DNA of 64,000 bases, taken from Candolleomyces eurysporus. Taxonomy: Eukaryota; Basidiomycota; Agaricomycetes; Agaricales; Psathyrellaceae. The first letter of the stretch is position 1. Every line of letters starts with the position of its first letter. Below, piece after piece: positions 10,954 to 22,690 of the stretch. The stretch lies in the NCBI GenBank assembly GCA_027579435.1, contig JANBPK010000713.1, positions 88,425 through 152,424 of the forward strand, in the 5' to 3' direction. Below the pieces are notes generated by a model. The model was given only the letters and a program-made list of their open reading frames with translations. It was not told where the DNA came from and made no database searches. A program made the position numbers and the translations under genes.

Positions 10954-12127
10954 TGTTATGTAATAACCCCTATGGGTATCTTTTTTTTATCTTGTTTATT
11001 TGTATTTGACTCGGACTCCCTCGGACTTTTCTCCTTGGTAGCACGTTATCTTCCCCTTTGCCCCAGTTTTNACCCTTAGCCCGAGGATACCCTATNNTCC
11101 TGTAGTTCTTTTTCTCATCTGTTATCTTTTGTCTTGCTTCTTTGCCCTTTACCCTGCTTCTTTTCTATTAATAGCTGATAGTTATCAAGTAGGAACAGTA
11201 GAAGCACTAAATGCTGGTCATAAGAATNCGAGCCAGCCCGGACTTGCCCGATCAGTTCAAGTAGTATAAATACCGAGCTAAACCGTGTAGTAGTTCTTTA
11301 GCTTGTTCTCGAGAATCAAACCTTGTCTACTTGTACCTGGTGCCTGACAAACTTACCTCGACTTCTTTACCCTGTGTATGCTCAAACTGAGAACACAGTG
11401 GACGCTCAACAACGAGTACATTCGCCTCGACATCGTCCCCCATCTCACCCTCGCCGGAGGCATAGACCTTACCCTAGGCCAAGTGCTTCTCACGATACCG
11501 ATCGTTCACCTCCTCGTCCTATTCGATTCACTCAACGCTTCCCAATTATCGCCGTCTGCTCAAGAGCTGGTAGGAACCCTACAGCTACGACGTCTATTGG
11601 GTCCATTCGCTACGAAGAAGGATCAACTATTGTGGATATTACGTGCTTCGAACGCCATCCTAATGAGAGAGTCATTTCCAACTCCTTCAACCTTCGAGTA
11701 ACCAACTACACCAACGACGTCGTCCTCACGCTTACAAGATATTGAAGAAGGACTCCGTGCCCTCGAATTCCCTTCACTCAATCCCCTTCAAGAATATATT
11801 CTCCGAGCAGAAGGAACTCCTCTTAGCGACGCTTTATTACCCCCTCCTTCGCTTCCGAACCCTCCTCCCTCTTCTCCCAATTCTCCCCAACAGATTCTTC
11901 TCACAGAAGCGACTTGTGAAAGAGGCGTTCTTTCTCATTCGCTTTACACTTGGCAACGATACGCCTCAAGTCCCAGGATATCAGTGATATCTCTCAACGT
12001 TTGTCACCACCCTCCTGATCCCCGATTCAACGAACAATATCATCTTTCACTGTTCCTCATCACAGTGAATCTTCGTACCTCATCTTGCATTGTCGAACCT
12101 CTGGACAATCTGAGGTACTCCATAACA
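10954..12127 (+). repeat. Solo LTR (family 2), second copy, inverted relative to the first
   Basis: This 1174-bp unit has the same TGTTATG...CATAACA ends as 8053-9220. A TATAAATA box lies at 11265-11272. The 107-codon open frame (11378-11701) is kept at the same length with scattered substitutions. Flanks are CTGTA on the left and GTAGT on the right, so no clean 5-bp target duplication remains. No primer-binding site or retroelement gene follows. Four Ns lie inside. Confidence 0.85.
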
Positions 12128-12777
12128 GTAGTTTAGTACGAATAAAAGCTCGAAGCACTTTCTATTAAGCAAAGTCAGTAGTACATCCCTCAAGCATCAC
12201 TCTATAGTCGATCCCTGTATAACGGTATGTCTCAACAACATACTCTTCCTACTTGTAGCTGTGGCACTGCTGGACTCGCATTACCATGCGAGAAATGCTG
12301 TCTAACACTCTGGACTGTTATAAATTCCGAATCACCATCCCTCATCTTGTGAGCTGACAGCATTGCGTTGTTTGGAAAAGAGAGTTTATTACATGACAGG
12401 GTCATCTCTGATATGTGTTACACTTCGCTATTGGCACCCACATTAAATTGGTCTTTCAGGGATTGCACACTTCAATATTTACCCCACCCATATTCTGATA
12501 TTCACCGCGATTGTTGAGGGGCCCTGGTGATCTGATCAACCTATCCTTGAACGCAACTTGAACGCGAAAAATCCACGAGGAAAGGGAGGCACCGTATAGC
12601 ACATTTTCTCAGGATGGAATGCACAAGATCCTAATAATATCGGAATTGTACTGAAGGAGAACGCTTACCATACGGTCGCTTCAAGTCAACCAGTCGTAAC
12701 TACATACATTCAATATGTACATGAGTCCCAAATTGCCTAGAGTCTCTTGCTGGCATTGACTACGAATATACGTGATC
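12128..12777 (+). other. Intergenic, no gene seen
   Basis: Between the solo LTR and the stop of the B-family gene I see no open frame with coding character, no repeat and no RNA gene. Stops are frequent in all frames. Confidence 0.6.
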
Positions 12778-15667
12778 TTAAAGAATTCTGTGGCTAGTGA
12801 AGACTCGCTTTTTTTCCTCCTGACCTTTACCACCATTCGTCAATACGGCCAGCTTTGGGGGAGTTGCGGTCGGAGAAAGTATGATTGGCATCTGCTCGGT
12901 GGGGCTTTCGGGGCCAACATGCAATTCGGCGCCATGCTTGGCATCTCCAGGAGGTAAATCGATGGAAACAACCTGGCAAATGTTTGAGTACCAGGTAGGC
13001 AGAGGGTCCTGTGGACCATAACTGATCCACTCCTCGTTCCCTTTCCCTAGCAGCGACCAAAATGATGCGATTTCGACCGACATCTTATCCAGGGAATGAT
13101 TGGGTGTGCATCCACTGGCCTGCGAAACAGACATCTCGGCAGACGGAAGATGATCTTCCCCTAGTTCAATGCCACGTTCCTTTGCATGCTCGTCGTCAAC
13201 GTGGAAGGTCCACCAGAACACCCCCTGATCCTCTTGTTGGATGATGCGAGATTTGAAACGAATGGACTCATCCGACGTTGAGTCCTCCCCAGTCGTGGTT
13301 CGACCAAATTCGGCCGTTCCCTTGAACGGAAAGGAAAACGCAATCTTGGACATTAATTGCCAGCCAATCTTCTTCGACTTGTTCTGCTTCACTTGCCCAT
13401 CTGAGGCTAGCGTGCTTTTGGGTTTATGCTTGAGTAAATCCCATTCATGACTGTAGCTGTCGATCAAAACTTTCAAGTGTCTTTGAGAGTACCGGTAGCC
13501 AGCATTTGGATTGCTGAGGGCTTGGCACCGCATCTTTGTGAAGTCCACACTGGAAGTACGTCCTGGAGTGACCTATACAGTCCGGCAGATTTAGAGCCCA
13601 TTTAGAGAAGGATACTCACAGACATACGCATACCTTAAAATTGAAGCCGCCGATAAGCTGCAGTGTTTGCAATAGACCATCTCCCGGCGGTGGTTGAAAA
13701 ATCACAGCCTTAATGTCAAAACGAATGTTGTAGGGTCGCTGAGTTGCGCCACCATCTCCCGGGACAGGTGGACCTTGAGGCGGTTGCGTATGTTCTGCGC
13801 CTTGAGAGTTAGCAACTGGGAAACTCTCATCTTCTCCAGACAGGGTGTTGCGCGGAATGCGGGCCATTCTGTTCTGATGACTTTCTTCCTCACCGGGTTG
13901 GGATGCGTCACCCAAATTCCTCCTCGTCATCCCGGACTGAGGATTCGGAACGCTGTGACCTTCCGTTGGTAAGCGTCTGGATGGTTCACCCCCGCTTCGT
14001 CCGTCTTGTGGGTTATCACTAGGAGGGTTGCCATGATGACCACCAGAAGTATGACCGGCCAAGGTCTGCCCCTTGTTCAGTGCGGTGTTGAGGTGGAGGT
14101 GAGAAGCGGACGGAGGTGGAATCAAGTCTTCGAAATTCACGGATTTGCCATCGGCGTTGAACACGGGCGGCCGAATCGTTTTCCCAGATGGCATGAATAC
14201 CATTGAAGGAAATGGCGAGCACGCTTTCGCGACAGCATCCAGGACGTGCCGTTCCAGCGTAAGGCTCTCCGAGGATACGATATGTATTTCTTGTAAGAAC
14301 ATGCCCATGTCTTCTGCGATTAAGCCTTCGTTGAACCCCGCTAGCACGATCATCGGGGTATCTGGACTACCCATGGCTCTGATGATGTCTGTCCGGTACA
14401 TTTTGAGGTGCTTGTGCGCGTCAACAGCCACAAAGCAAGCGAGACGATGATTCACTGGGGTTTGTTGTGAATCGCTACGGCTGTCGAAAACCTCGCCGGT
14501 CGCCCGCAGTCTAAACGGCGACTGCAAATCCTGAGAAGTGTCGTCTAGGCATTTGGTCGAGCGGGTTTGTGCTTCTCCCCTCTTGAGGATTACTACGGGA
14601 ATGGTAATGTAATCCAAATGCCGAAAGGATTCCTGAACACTGTCGGACACGAACTCCCTTGAAGCTTTCGAGATTTCCAACTGCTCCATGAAACTGAGGT
14701 CGATGTATTCCCTCGAAAGATACAGCCTGAGAAACCCTTCGTCCCTGTCGCTGGCAATCGAAGGGTAAAACGGTTGAGTATATTCGGATTCTCCACCGTA
14801 ACCAACACTCAGGCTGTCGCCCAAGGCCCCATGATCAATGGGTGGACTGTAGATCCTCTCTATCAAAGTACCGTTAATGAGCGAAGATGAATTCGGATGG
14901 CTGGATGTAGAAGGACATACTTATACTGAAAGTTGAGTCTTCGAAGTGGAATAGGTACGGGTAGACGTTATGATCGAGGTTGCCAATCCTGAAGCCATAT
15001 GCATCCTTAGGTTCCCCGTCGTGAGATCCGACCGTTAGTTCGATAGTGCTTCCCCCAACGTTCAAATTCGGACCACTGGGCACAAGCTCCCCGTCCTCAT
15101 CCACTTGTTGCAACTTGAACATGCTGAGGGTGACTTTGGAGGAAAGTAGGGGTTGACCCCTTTCACGCGTCGGTTTGAAATGATCGCGGTAAAAGTAGTA
15201 GTGGCAGAGGTGTTGCAGAGATTGGTGTAGGTTGGAAATTTTGGGGGATATAGTATGCAGTATCATCTGCTCCTTCTCTTGGGAGCCCGAAAGCTTCAAT
15301 CCAATTTTGTCGCAATCCGGGAGGGAAATTAGCGAGATAGTGGCATTGGCTTCACTGGTGGGGACGACGCGAAGCCGATAAATCTCTTTCTGGTTCGACC
15401 ATTGCTTGAAAAATGGCATTCTTTGGATATCATCAGCGACATATATCAAGAGTTTGGGATTGGCATCCTCCTGGGAAACTGGCGAACGCAATTCACCCTG
15501 GAGCGTCTCTCGCTCTTTAACACCCTTCTGAAGAACCTCGTACGTGGTGTTGACACCCCTCTGGCTGTTGTCGTTGGAGGTGGCACCGGAATGCGTCTCC
15601 AACTCGGTGGATGTAACTGTGTATGTGCGAGAACTCTTGACCTTTTTGCTGCACCAAATTCAAGCAT
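12778..15667 (-). CDS. Unknown 909-aa protein (family B), three other exons well supported
   Basis: The four-exon model is 15655-15667, 14921-15616, 13634-14859 and 12778-13572. Splice phases agree at every junction and give 909 codons. The first exon (four codons, intron 38 bp) is weak. Exon 3 contains VLAGFNEGLIAEDMG and SPFPSMVFMPSGKTIRPPVF, followed by a Pro/Gly/Asn-rich linker. Exon 4 contains GVFWWTFHVDDEHAKERGIEL and SNICQVVSIDLPPGDA. I do not recognise a domain. Two decayed copies lie at 20534-21530 and 46651-47966, so it is a repeated family. A subfamily-A GTPase lies directly upstream on the same strand, 103 bp away, and fusion into one transcript cannot be excluded. Confidence 0.72.
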
Positions 15668-15770
15668 GTAAGCGAATGTCAAGCCTGGGCGTAAGAGTCG
15701 CTCACTTAGGTGACTTGGCGAATGCCTGTTAAGGATGTAAAAACTTTGATGAGAGATATTGGACTCGGAA

Positions 15771-16732
15771 TTAGACGATGGAACGTGCCTCCTGCCTCCA
15801 GTTGAAAAGGAAAGAGAAAAGTCCCTCCTTCTTCTTGCCCTTTCCTCTGGGAGGTTCTCGAATGTGACCCAGCTGCAAAATCCGATCCAAGTCTCTCTGA
15901 AGTACAGATAGCTCGAGTGGGGCGAGGGCGAGCAATTTAGACAGGATTGTCCAAGCTGAGTCCTTCGTGTTGAGGAACCGTTCGACCTGGACACCCCTCC
16001 TGATTTGGTTGTTCCATACGCTGGTCTTCAACTGGTGCTCTCTCTGCTCGAATACGGCCGGGCGTGACTCGGACGTAAGGTCCCATTTAGCCGTTGCCAG
16101 TAACAAGTGGCGAAGTGGTTCAGGGTGCTTAAGTTGACCAGCAGGCCATGTGCGTCCGTATTGCGAGCCCCCTCGATCCTGGGTGATATCGTGGATGTAA
16201 ATCACCCCTCCCAACCTCGTATCGTGAGTACATCTAGAGTTTCATGGTATGTCAGTATGTTTAAGCCCGAAAACGCTGTGCAGACTCGCCTGCTTGTTAG
16301 CCATTCGCCAATCTTACGGAGGATGTCGGCATCGCTTGAGGTTTGATGGTAATTGTCAAATCCAGGGGTATCGACGAGGATCAGGGAAGAGTTTGGGTCG
16401 TTAGGGTTGCTCAGGGAGAAATGTCTAACGGCTAAATCAAATTCTTCAGTGATCAACCCATTGGCAACCGGGGCGATATTTTTTCCAGCAGCAACATTTA
16501 TGAACTGAAGACCGTCGACCCGGGATTGAACAAGGCGAGCTATAGAGAGTCTGACTAGCAGTACTGACATGGCTTTTCCCTGCTCCAGTCTGGCCGAGCA
16601 ATCTACAGAAACGAGATCTTTATCAGGCGAACTCCCTAGACCGCAGGCTGAACAGACTTACACAATGATGGTTCCAGAGTCTTTAGTGATAATATCATGA
16701 CTAGAACCGCGGTCTATTAGATTGATATGCAT
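15771..16732 (-). CDS. P-loop GTPase, subfamily A
   Basis: The predicted protein has 260 residues from four exons (16662-16732, 16569-16602, 16290-16504, 15771-16233). Exon 2 carries Walker A/G1 GQTGAGKS. Exon 3 carries the G3 motif in LILVDTPGFDNY. Exon 4 begins with the family's RLGGVIYIHDI segment and holds LLLATAKWD at the place of the NKxD-like G4 motif. This layout is that of the AIG1/septin-like small G-domain proteins common in Agaricomycetes. The intron between exons 3 and 4 (16234-16289) uses a GC donor (GCGAGT). The C-terminus is basic (PRGKGKKKEG). Its partner or substrate is unknown. Confidence 0.83.
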
Positions 16733-17189
16733 GGTTGTTATCGTGATAGTAGAGGTCAGAGTACGCTATATATCCGTATTGCACAACGCGCAGAGTAAAT
16801 ACACACACATGCCCTTTCAACGTTCCTTACCAACAAGACAGCCGCGTGTTGATTGGAATGAAGGGTTGTGATTGAATATTAGGGAAGAGCCCAGACCGTC
16901 ACATCTCAAGCAGGTGGCATGCCATGCCCTAACTCGGTTAATGCTGTTATGGACGGCACCACACCTGCTATCGGAACCATTCAGTTATGTTCATTTGATT
17001 TTTCACTGGCATTCGCCCAGTATCACAATTCGGGGGTTAGACACGTTCTAGTTTGGTATTCACCGCTCACGCACACGCCATTGACATACCCAAAAGGATT
17101 AACAAATGGGATATAATACTACAGGCGAACACGACTGCTCTCGAACAAACTCAGAATGCCAACAGGTCAGTCTTCGGAGTGCCCCTCAT
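16733..17189 (+). other. Intergenic, no gene seen
   Basis: This lies between two minus-strand GTPase loci. No convincing open frame or repeat is seen. It should contain the promoter of the A-type GTPase. Confidence 0.5.
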
Positions 17190-17950
17190 CTGCCGAGCGG
17201 TGGTGAGAATGCCTTTGGTGGGTTTAAAGGTTGGTCGAAGAGTTGAGCCAATCTCTTTCCGATGTCGAGCTCACGGTCATCCTCAAGAGCAGGGAGAAAG
17301 CCGCCGACGATAGCCCAAGCATCTCCACCGGTTCTGAATCCGTACACCCTTGACCCTGCCGCAAGTATACGGTTCCAGCGCGTCTTTGGTGGCTGGTGCC
17401 AGCGCTCTCGTCCGTCCCCGCTGAATTTCCACTTGGTGGTCGTGATCAGCCGCTGGCCAAACCAGAATTTAGAGAGCGATCCAGCGCCTTTGAGTCGTAG
17501 TCCATATGCCTTGGTACCTATTGGCACTAATATAATGGAGGCAAAGCACGCCTCCGCGACACTTTCCCGCTGGCGAACCTATCGGCACTGGGAAGCCACA
17601 GAGTTCGTAGTTGGATTTAACACAAAACCTACGGTCGTTTGAGCCAGGTAGAAATTTCTCCCAGGACAGCGGCGTCCGACTTGCCAGGACATTGCATCCC
17701 GCAGTGTCCAAGGTGGCAAGTCGATAGTTCTTTCTGTGTTGCGGGATCTTCTCGAGTTCGATCACGGCGTGCTCGACTTTCTCCGCAAAAATTTCAATTT
17801 AACTATGGGGAGGAGAAGCGTTAATGAACTAGGAAAGTAAATTGTCTCGTCATACAATCGCAAGAAACGGCGAGGGCATGTGATACTCCTCCCAGACTCT
17901 ACAAGACCTGGAACGCTATTGAACGTTGGTAAAGATTTCGAGTGCGGAAA
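17190..17950 (-). pseudogene. Decayed P-loop GTPase, subfamily R
   Basis: This is a degenerate copy of the gene at 30071-31007. From the right, remnants are FNSVPGLVESGRS (Walker A region, with Arg at the lysine position), IPQHRKNYRLATLDTAG (G3 region, motif lost), AGKCRGGVLCLHYIS, and LAAGSRVYGFRTGGDAW near the C-terminus. They occur in order but in different frames with stops between. It lies divergent to the K-type pseudogene at 18415, the same arrangement as the intact R/K pair at 30-32.5 kb. Confidence 0.8.
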
Positions 17951-18414
17951 GATGTCCAATACGTACAGAAGATTGGTATCAGAGCTTCGAAATTTAGGTT
18001 CGGGGATCTTTTGAGGTCAGGTCAGGGCAATTATCTGTGCCAGAGAGGTTCTCTTCTGCTTGTTAACCGGCCTCAACTTTGGCGCTCAGCAGATCGAACT
18101 TGCATGAAGTTTCCCCGTTTGCAGACGCTGGGCTGGGCTGGGCATGACGTGTAACTCAATCTACGGTCCAGAAAGAGCCATACTAAATGCATCCCTCTAG
18201 ATCGAGTGTTCAGAAAGGCGAAAATTCCTTGGAAATGAGACCTGCGCATTTGAATAAGGCGGGCGTCCATCAGACACGGGCCCCAAGACCCACCTCGCAG
18301 TTTCCTGGTTTTTGGGGTGATCGTCTGAAATAAGGTCACAGCTCCCGTTTCCCAGCAACTTCCATCGTTTCTGCCTTCAACGAGTACGTCCGGAAGGAGT
18401 GGTGCCGATCCCGG

Positions 18415-19469
18415 ACAATGTTCAAGAAACCGACATATGTCGTGATTTTGCGAGTTGACAAAAAAACTGGTATCCTCAGTTGCAGAGTCTACAGCCCTTG
18501 TTCCAGAACCATGGGGCGGCTGGCGCTGGGAAGAGTAGTGTAAGAACCAAAGTGGCCATTAGAAGGTTGGACCCCCCTCACCCGTTCTCGAAAGTCCATC
18601 AAAAGCCTCCTCCGTCACTTGAGGCGTGCTGTGGTTGGCGAAGAACCGGTGTCTTGGACGAATCACCCCGAATACAGCATAATCAGAGATCATGCCGCAG
18701 ACGCAGTAGGGGTCATCGAATCGTCTTTGTCGATACGACTGGCTTCGACGACGGGTACCGTACTGAGGACTCCTTGATTTTGCAGTGAATCGCCAGGTGC
18801 TCGGAGGAATGGAGGCTAAATATTTTTAGTACCTAGGCACCTGCTAACCGTGATTTTCGCTGAACCGAATAGTTGTACTGATTCTGAGTAGGGCGACATA
18901 GCTGCACGACATCTCCCAAGATCGGCTGTGTGAGATCAGAGAAACCTTGAGATAGTATTCAACAATTTGTGCGGCGATTTGGCGCTTAAAAGGGTCATCA
19001 TTGTTACCTGGAAGTGGAGGAAGGCTTTTGAACGAGGTCTTGAGAAGAGAGGGAGAACCGAAGACTCTGCAAGACAGTGTTGGGCGGTGGAGCTTAGGTG
19101 GAGCACGACTTGTTGAACGACCGGTCGCCGGAGAGGGGGAGCCAGTGTTTGGGGAGTCGTACTCTCTATAGTCGACGGGGTTGAGTCACGAGCAATCAAG
19201 CGTAACAGGTCGGAAGGGCTTCGAATGCAAAAGGAGCTCGTCGGCCTTTGCGAATCTCTACCTTGATAGACGCACGCAGCTCGAGAGCTGCGAAAACAAC
19301 TGAACGAAGTGCAATCTCAGATACTAGCGTTGAAGCTTGAAGGTAGACGCGGTTGCACGGAACGTAGAAGCAAGGAGTCGCTACAAAAGGAAGAGAAGGC
19401 AAAAAGTGTGGCCGAGCAGCCGAAGTCTGTTGACCCGGTGATGGGCCCGCTTATATACCGATTCAATAT
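18415..19469 (+). pseudogene. Decayed P-loop GTPase, subfamily K
   Basis: This is a degenerate copy of the genes at 23045 and 31417. The exon-1 tail (CAAGAAACCGACAT), the Walker A exon (GGCTGGCGCTGGGAAGAGTAG near 18510-18540), the G3 region (VDTTGFDDGY near 18730) and the exon-4 coiled-coil tail are all recognisable. Frameshifts, a lost exon-4 start and stop codons break it. At about 19470 the sequence switches abruptly to ARPC5-like sequence on the same strand. Confidence 0.82.
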
Positions 19470-20338
19470 TCTGATCAATTCGACGAGGAGATACTGCAGA
19501 ATCTGAGCTGTACGAAGCGGACCTAGAGATCCGTATGAAGTTCTTGAGGAGGCGAAGCAGAGGCAGGCGGCTGTGAGGACTTCGTTGGCTAGGTATGTTT
19601 CATTCATTGCTGGCTTTACCTCACAACGAATATACGCTGATCATTGGTTGATTTGTNCTTTTTGACGTCCTACGCTCTCGTCCTAATATCTTCTGGATAT
19701 TTCGTTCTCTGTATCATCTCGTCGCTCCATCTCGCAGATGTCTGCGCGTCTTCAACGATTCACGGTTGCTGCGCGATCCCTACGCTTTCTGAATCGTAGG
19801 AGCGATATCGCAGGTACACTAAGCATCGTGTTCGAAAATGCTCCGTATGGACCGAACGTCGAGGAAGCCAAGGTGTGCAACGCGTTATACATCTTGTTCT
19901 GTTGCAGCGCAGGCACTCACTCGTTTCTCCGTCCTCTCCTTCTCTGTTCATCCTTCGATCCAAACCCACAATCGACTGAACCACAAACGCACAGAACCTA
20001 ACCCTTCTCTTCATCCTCAACTCCACCAAATCCACCGAAATCACAGGAGTCATCAAGTCGCTCTCACCCGACGCCCAGGACACGCTCAGGAAGTACCTCT
20101 ATAAAGGGATGGCTCTTCCCGGGTGGGGAGATATCGGCGGGAGTGTTCTATTGGGTTGACACGAAAACGTGAGTCAGTTCCTTCTTGCCGTTCGAATATT
20201 TCTTGTGTTCGCTTGATGAGCGTCGTGTTGTACTCTTTGGTTTATTGAGCCCGGGCTGACTCACCNTTTTTTTTCTAATTGACCGAAGTTGCGGGTGCGG
20301 GATACATAGCGCGAACCATGGATCATCGAATTGTATGA
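19470..20338 (+). pseudogene. ARPC5: ARPC5 (Arp2/3 complex 16-kDa subunit) pseudogene
   Basis: Arp2/3 nucleates branched actin filaments; ARPC5 is its smallest subunit. Remnants in order are PRDPYEVLEEAKQRQAAVRTSLAR (about 19520-19590, with a frameshift before it), GTLSIVFENAPYGPNVEEAK (near 19815-19873), a segment near 20015-20050, LSPDAQDTLRKYLYKGMALP (20061-20120), then GWGDIGGSVLLG. A UGA replaces the conserved Trp codon just after this. The last exon (TEVAGAGYIARTM, ending in TGA at 20336-20338) lacks a good splice acceptor. The start codon and N-terminus are missing. The functional gene must lie elsewhere in the genome. Confidence 0.82.
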
Positions 20339-20533
20339 TCACAATTAAACTGATAGCTTTGTATGCCAACCGTGGACGATGATACAAAAGAATACAATAT
20401 ATCACGACTACTTGGAGGACCGACCATGAGAGCGGGCTAGCCCTTGCGCAGCTTTCAAAGGAAACTACAATACAGACATATTCGTTATGTCCCAGTGAAT
20501 AATCCAGTGTAGTAAGGCATGTCTCTTCGACCA

Positions 20534-21530
20534 CTAATTTGCACGATCTCGAAACATTCTGCTGCCAACGCCGACTAGCCTGTTTCGCTCCTGAGCTTCA
20601 CCGCTATGTATCAATACGGCCGACGTTGGGTAAATGGCACCTTGGGAATCAATGACTGACACCTGCTCGGTGGGCTTTCCAGGAAGCCTAACATGCAAAT
20701 CGGCAATATAATTACCATCCCCAGGCGGTAAATCGATGCAAACCACCTGGCAAAAGTTTGAAAACCAGGTATGCAGAGCGTTCCCCAGAGCATAAGAGAN
20801 CCCACCCTCCGTCCCCCTTCCTTAGCAGTGACCAAAACAACGTGATCTCAACCGTCATCTTGTCCAGGGGCTGGTTGGTGCGCTTGCACTAAGCAAAACA
20901 GACATCTCGGCCGACGGAAGGGAATTCTCCGCCAACTCAATGCCGTAGGCTGTTTCATACTCGGCGTCGACTTGGAAGGTCCACCAAAACTCCCCTCGGT
21001 TATGTCGTTGGACAATGATGGCCTCGTTCGACGTTAAGCGCTCTCCGGTATGGCTTAAACTGCCTTCGGCTTTCACGGGTGCCCCCGAATGGAATCAGAG
21101 ACAACCCAGCCTTGACTGCCTGTTGCCAGGCAGTCTTCTCCGATTCTGTGCGCTTGAATTGCCAATCTGAGGTCCGCGTGGTTTAGGTTTATGCTTGGAT
21201 AAACGCCACCGAGGACTGTGGCTGTCGATCAAAACCTTCAAGCAGCTCTGGCAGTACCGTTTAGAGACGCCTGGATTGCTGTGAGCTTGGCACTGCATCT
21301 TGTTGAAGTCCACACTGGAAGTACGCCCTGGGGTGACCTAAATGGTTGCCTAAAATTAATGAGAGCCCACTGGGAGAAAAAACGTCTAAAGCCATATACA
21401 TGCCTGGAAACTGAACTCCCTGGTAAGCTGCCGTTTTTGCAATAGACCAGATTCCGGCGATGGTTGATAAATCGCAGCCGTGATATCAAAGCGAATATTG
21501 TGAGGTCGCTGGGTTGTACCATGACCGCCG
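20534..21530 (-). pseudogene. Decayed family-B fragment (C-terminal part)
   Basis: This is a degenerate copy of the C-terminal half of the gene at 12778-15667. Matching blocks in order are RPHNIRFDI (near 21500), a VDFNKMQCQAHSNPG segment (21255-21313), GEFWWTFQVDAEYE (near 20960-21000) and VCIDLPPGDG (near 20720-20746). Frames change between blocks and an N lies at 20800. The left part of the gene is absent: at about 21530 the sequence turns into a copy of the BAR-SH3 gene. Confidence 0.82.
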
Positions 21531-22690
21531 GCTGAGGAAACTGTTCAACGTGAAGAGTTGAGGGTATCCTGGCTGCGTCGTATGGGGTCCTATGTGTCTG
21601 TTTCATCGCAAAGGAATCTAAATCCTTGCTTCTTCCCTCTAGATAAAGAGTCCGTTGCGTTCGACGCCCGGCTAGCAACTTTCTCTTCTTTCTCCTTACG
21701 ACCGTTATCCTCGGAATTCAAGTGTGTCCTTTAGCGAGACAACCTCGAAGATGGCTAGAAGGGCCAGCACTCCTAGTAGAATCAGACTTTCTGTACTTCT
21801 TGAACCTTTGAGAGGAGGGACAGATGATTTCTTTGTCTTCAGATGAGTCTGCTATAAGAGCAGGGATGTATAGCGCGTGGAATCGCTCCAAAGACTGGCG
21901 GGAGCTCCTAACGGCGCTTGAACTTGAAAGGAATCAGCACCAGCTCGCATCAACCAACTTCAGCGTACCAGGCAATCCTTTCGGCCGACTTCCTGGGATA
22001 CTTCCAGATGCATGTGAGCCCGCATGTCTTCTATGGTTTTATCTCCGAACCGGAAATTGGGCGGGGTCACTCAGAATGACATACCGAGACATACCATCGC
22101 TGTTAGCCTCTCTCCATTTTGTCCTTGGCCTCCCGCTTATCCTTCTCCTTTTTGCTGTTCTGTGCTTAGCTACGGACTCTCTATGAGATGGCATTACGGA
22201 TATATCTCACCGACACCGGCGATACATTCACTTGGCCGGTTGCGTGGAAAACGACCAATTGTAGCCACATTAACCCTAACTTGCAGGCGGAAAGTTCGAT
22301 AAAGTTACTAACTCAAGTCACTTTATTTACAGTCAAATTCAACGCGCAACGTACCTCCTGCTATCCAATTTCTCGCACAAGGCTTCGTGTTACTTGATGA
22401 ACCGCTCAATAGAGGCGATAAAGGTATCTTGAACCTCAAAACATATGCTTCTTGCAGCATGGTCACCTTGGAATGCGCACGTCCGAGTTTGATCAAAGAA
22501 AAATTTTCCGGACACGCCACAGGTCAGCAGCTGCTCCACAAATTTGGAATAGGGTCGTAAGGCGATCGAGCGGTATCCAACCTGGATGAGGCACTCACTG
22601 AACATCGAATGATTGTCATCGGCAAACTGTTCACCGATGCGAAACGCGCGAGACCATGACGATGCCCAGTGCTTCGATTGCGAGCTGTTG
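21531..22690 (-). pseudogene. Decayed copy of the BAR-SH3 gene (linker and BAR parts)
   Basis: This aligns by eye with about 34290-35550 of the intact gene. It begins at GGAAACTGTTC next to the chimeric junction and passes through the basic linker. It includes TGCTGATTCCTTTCAAG, the branch and acceptor of the 48-bp intron. It then runs into the BAR part (YSKFVEQLLTC near 22520-22560; the remains of DDSMF near 22600). The SH3 domain is missing. Multiple frame breaks are present. Confidence 0.8.

Noticed and set aside
10954..12130. 5' LTR of a second complete retroelement
   Set aside because: No primer-binding site, gag or pol follows and no partner LTR lies downstream in the window.
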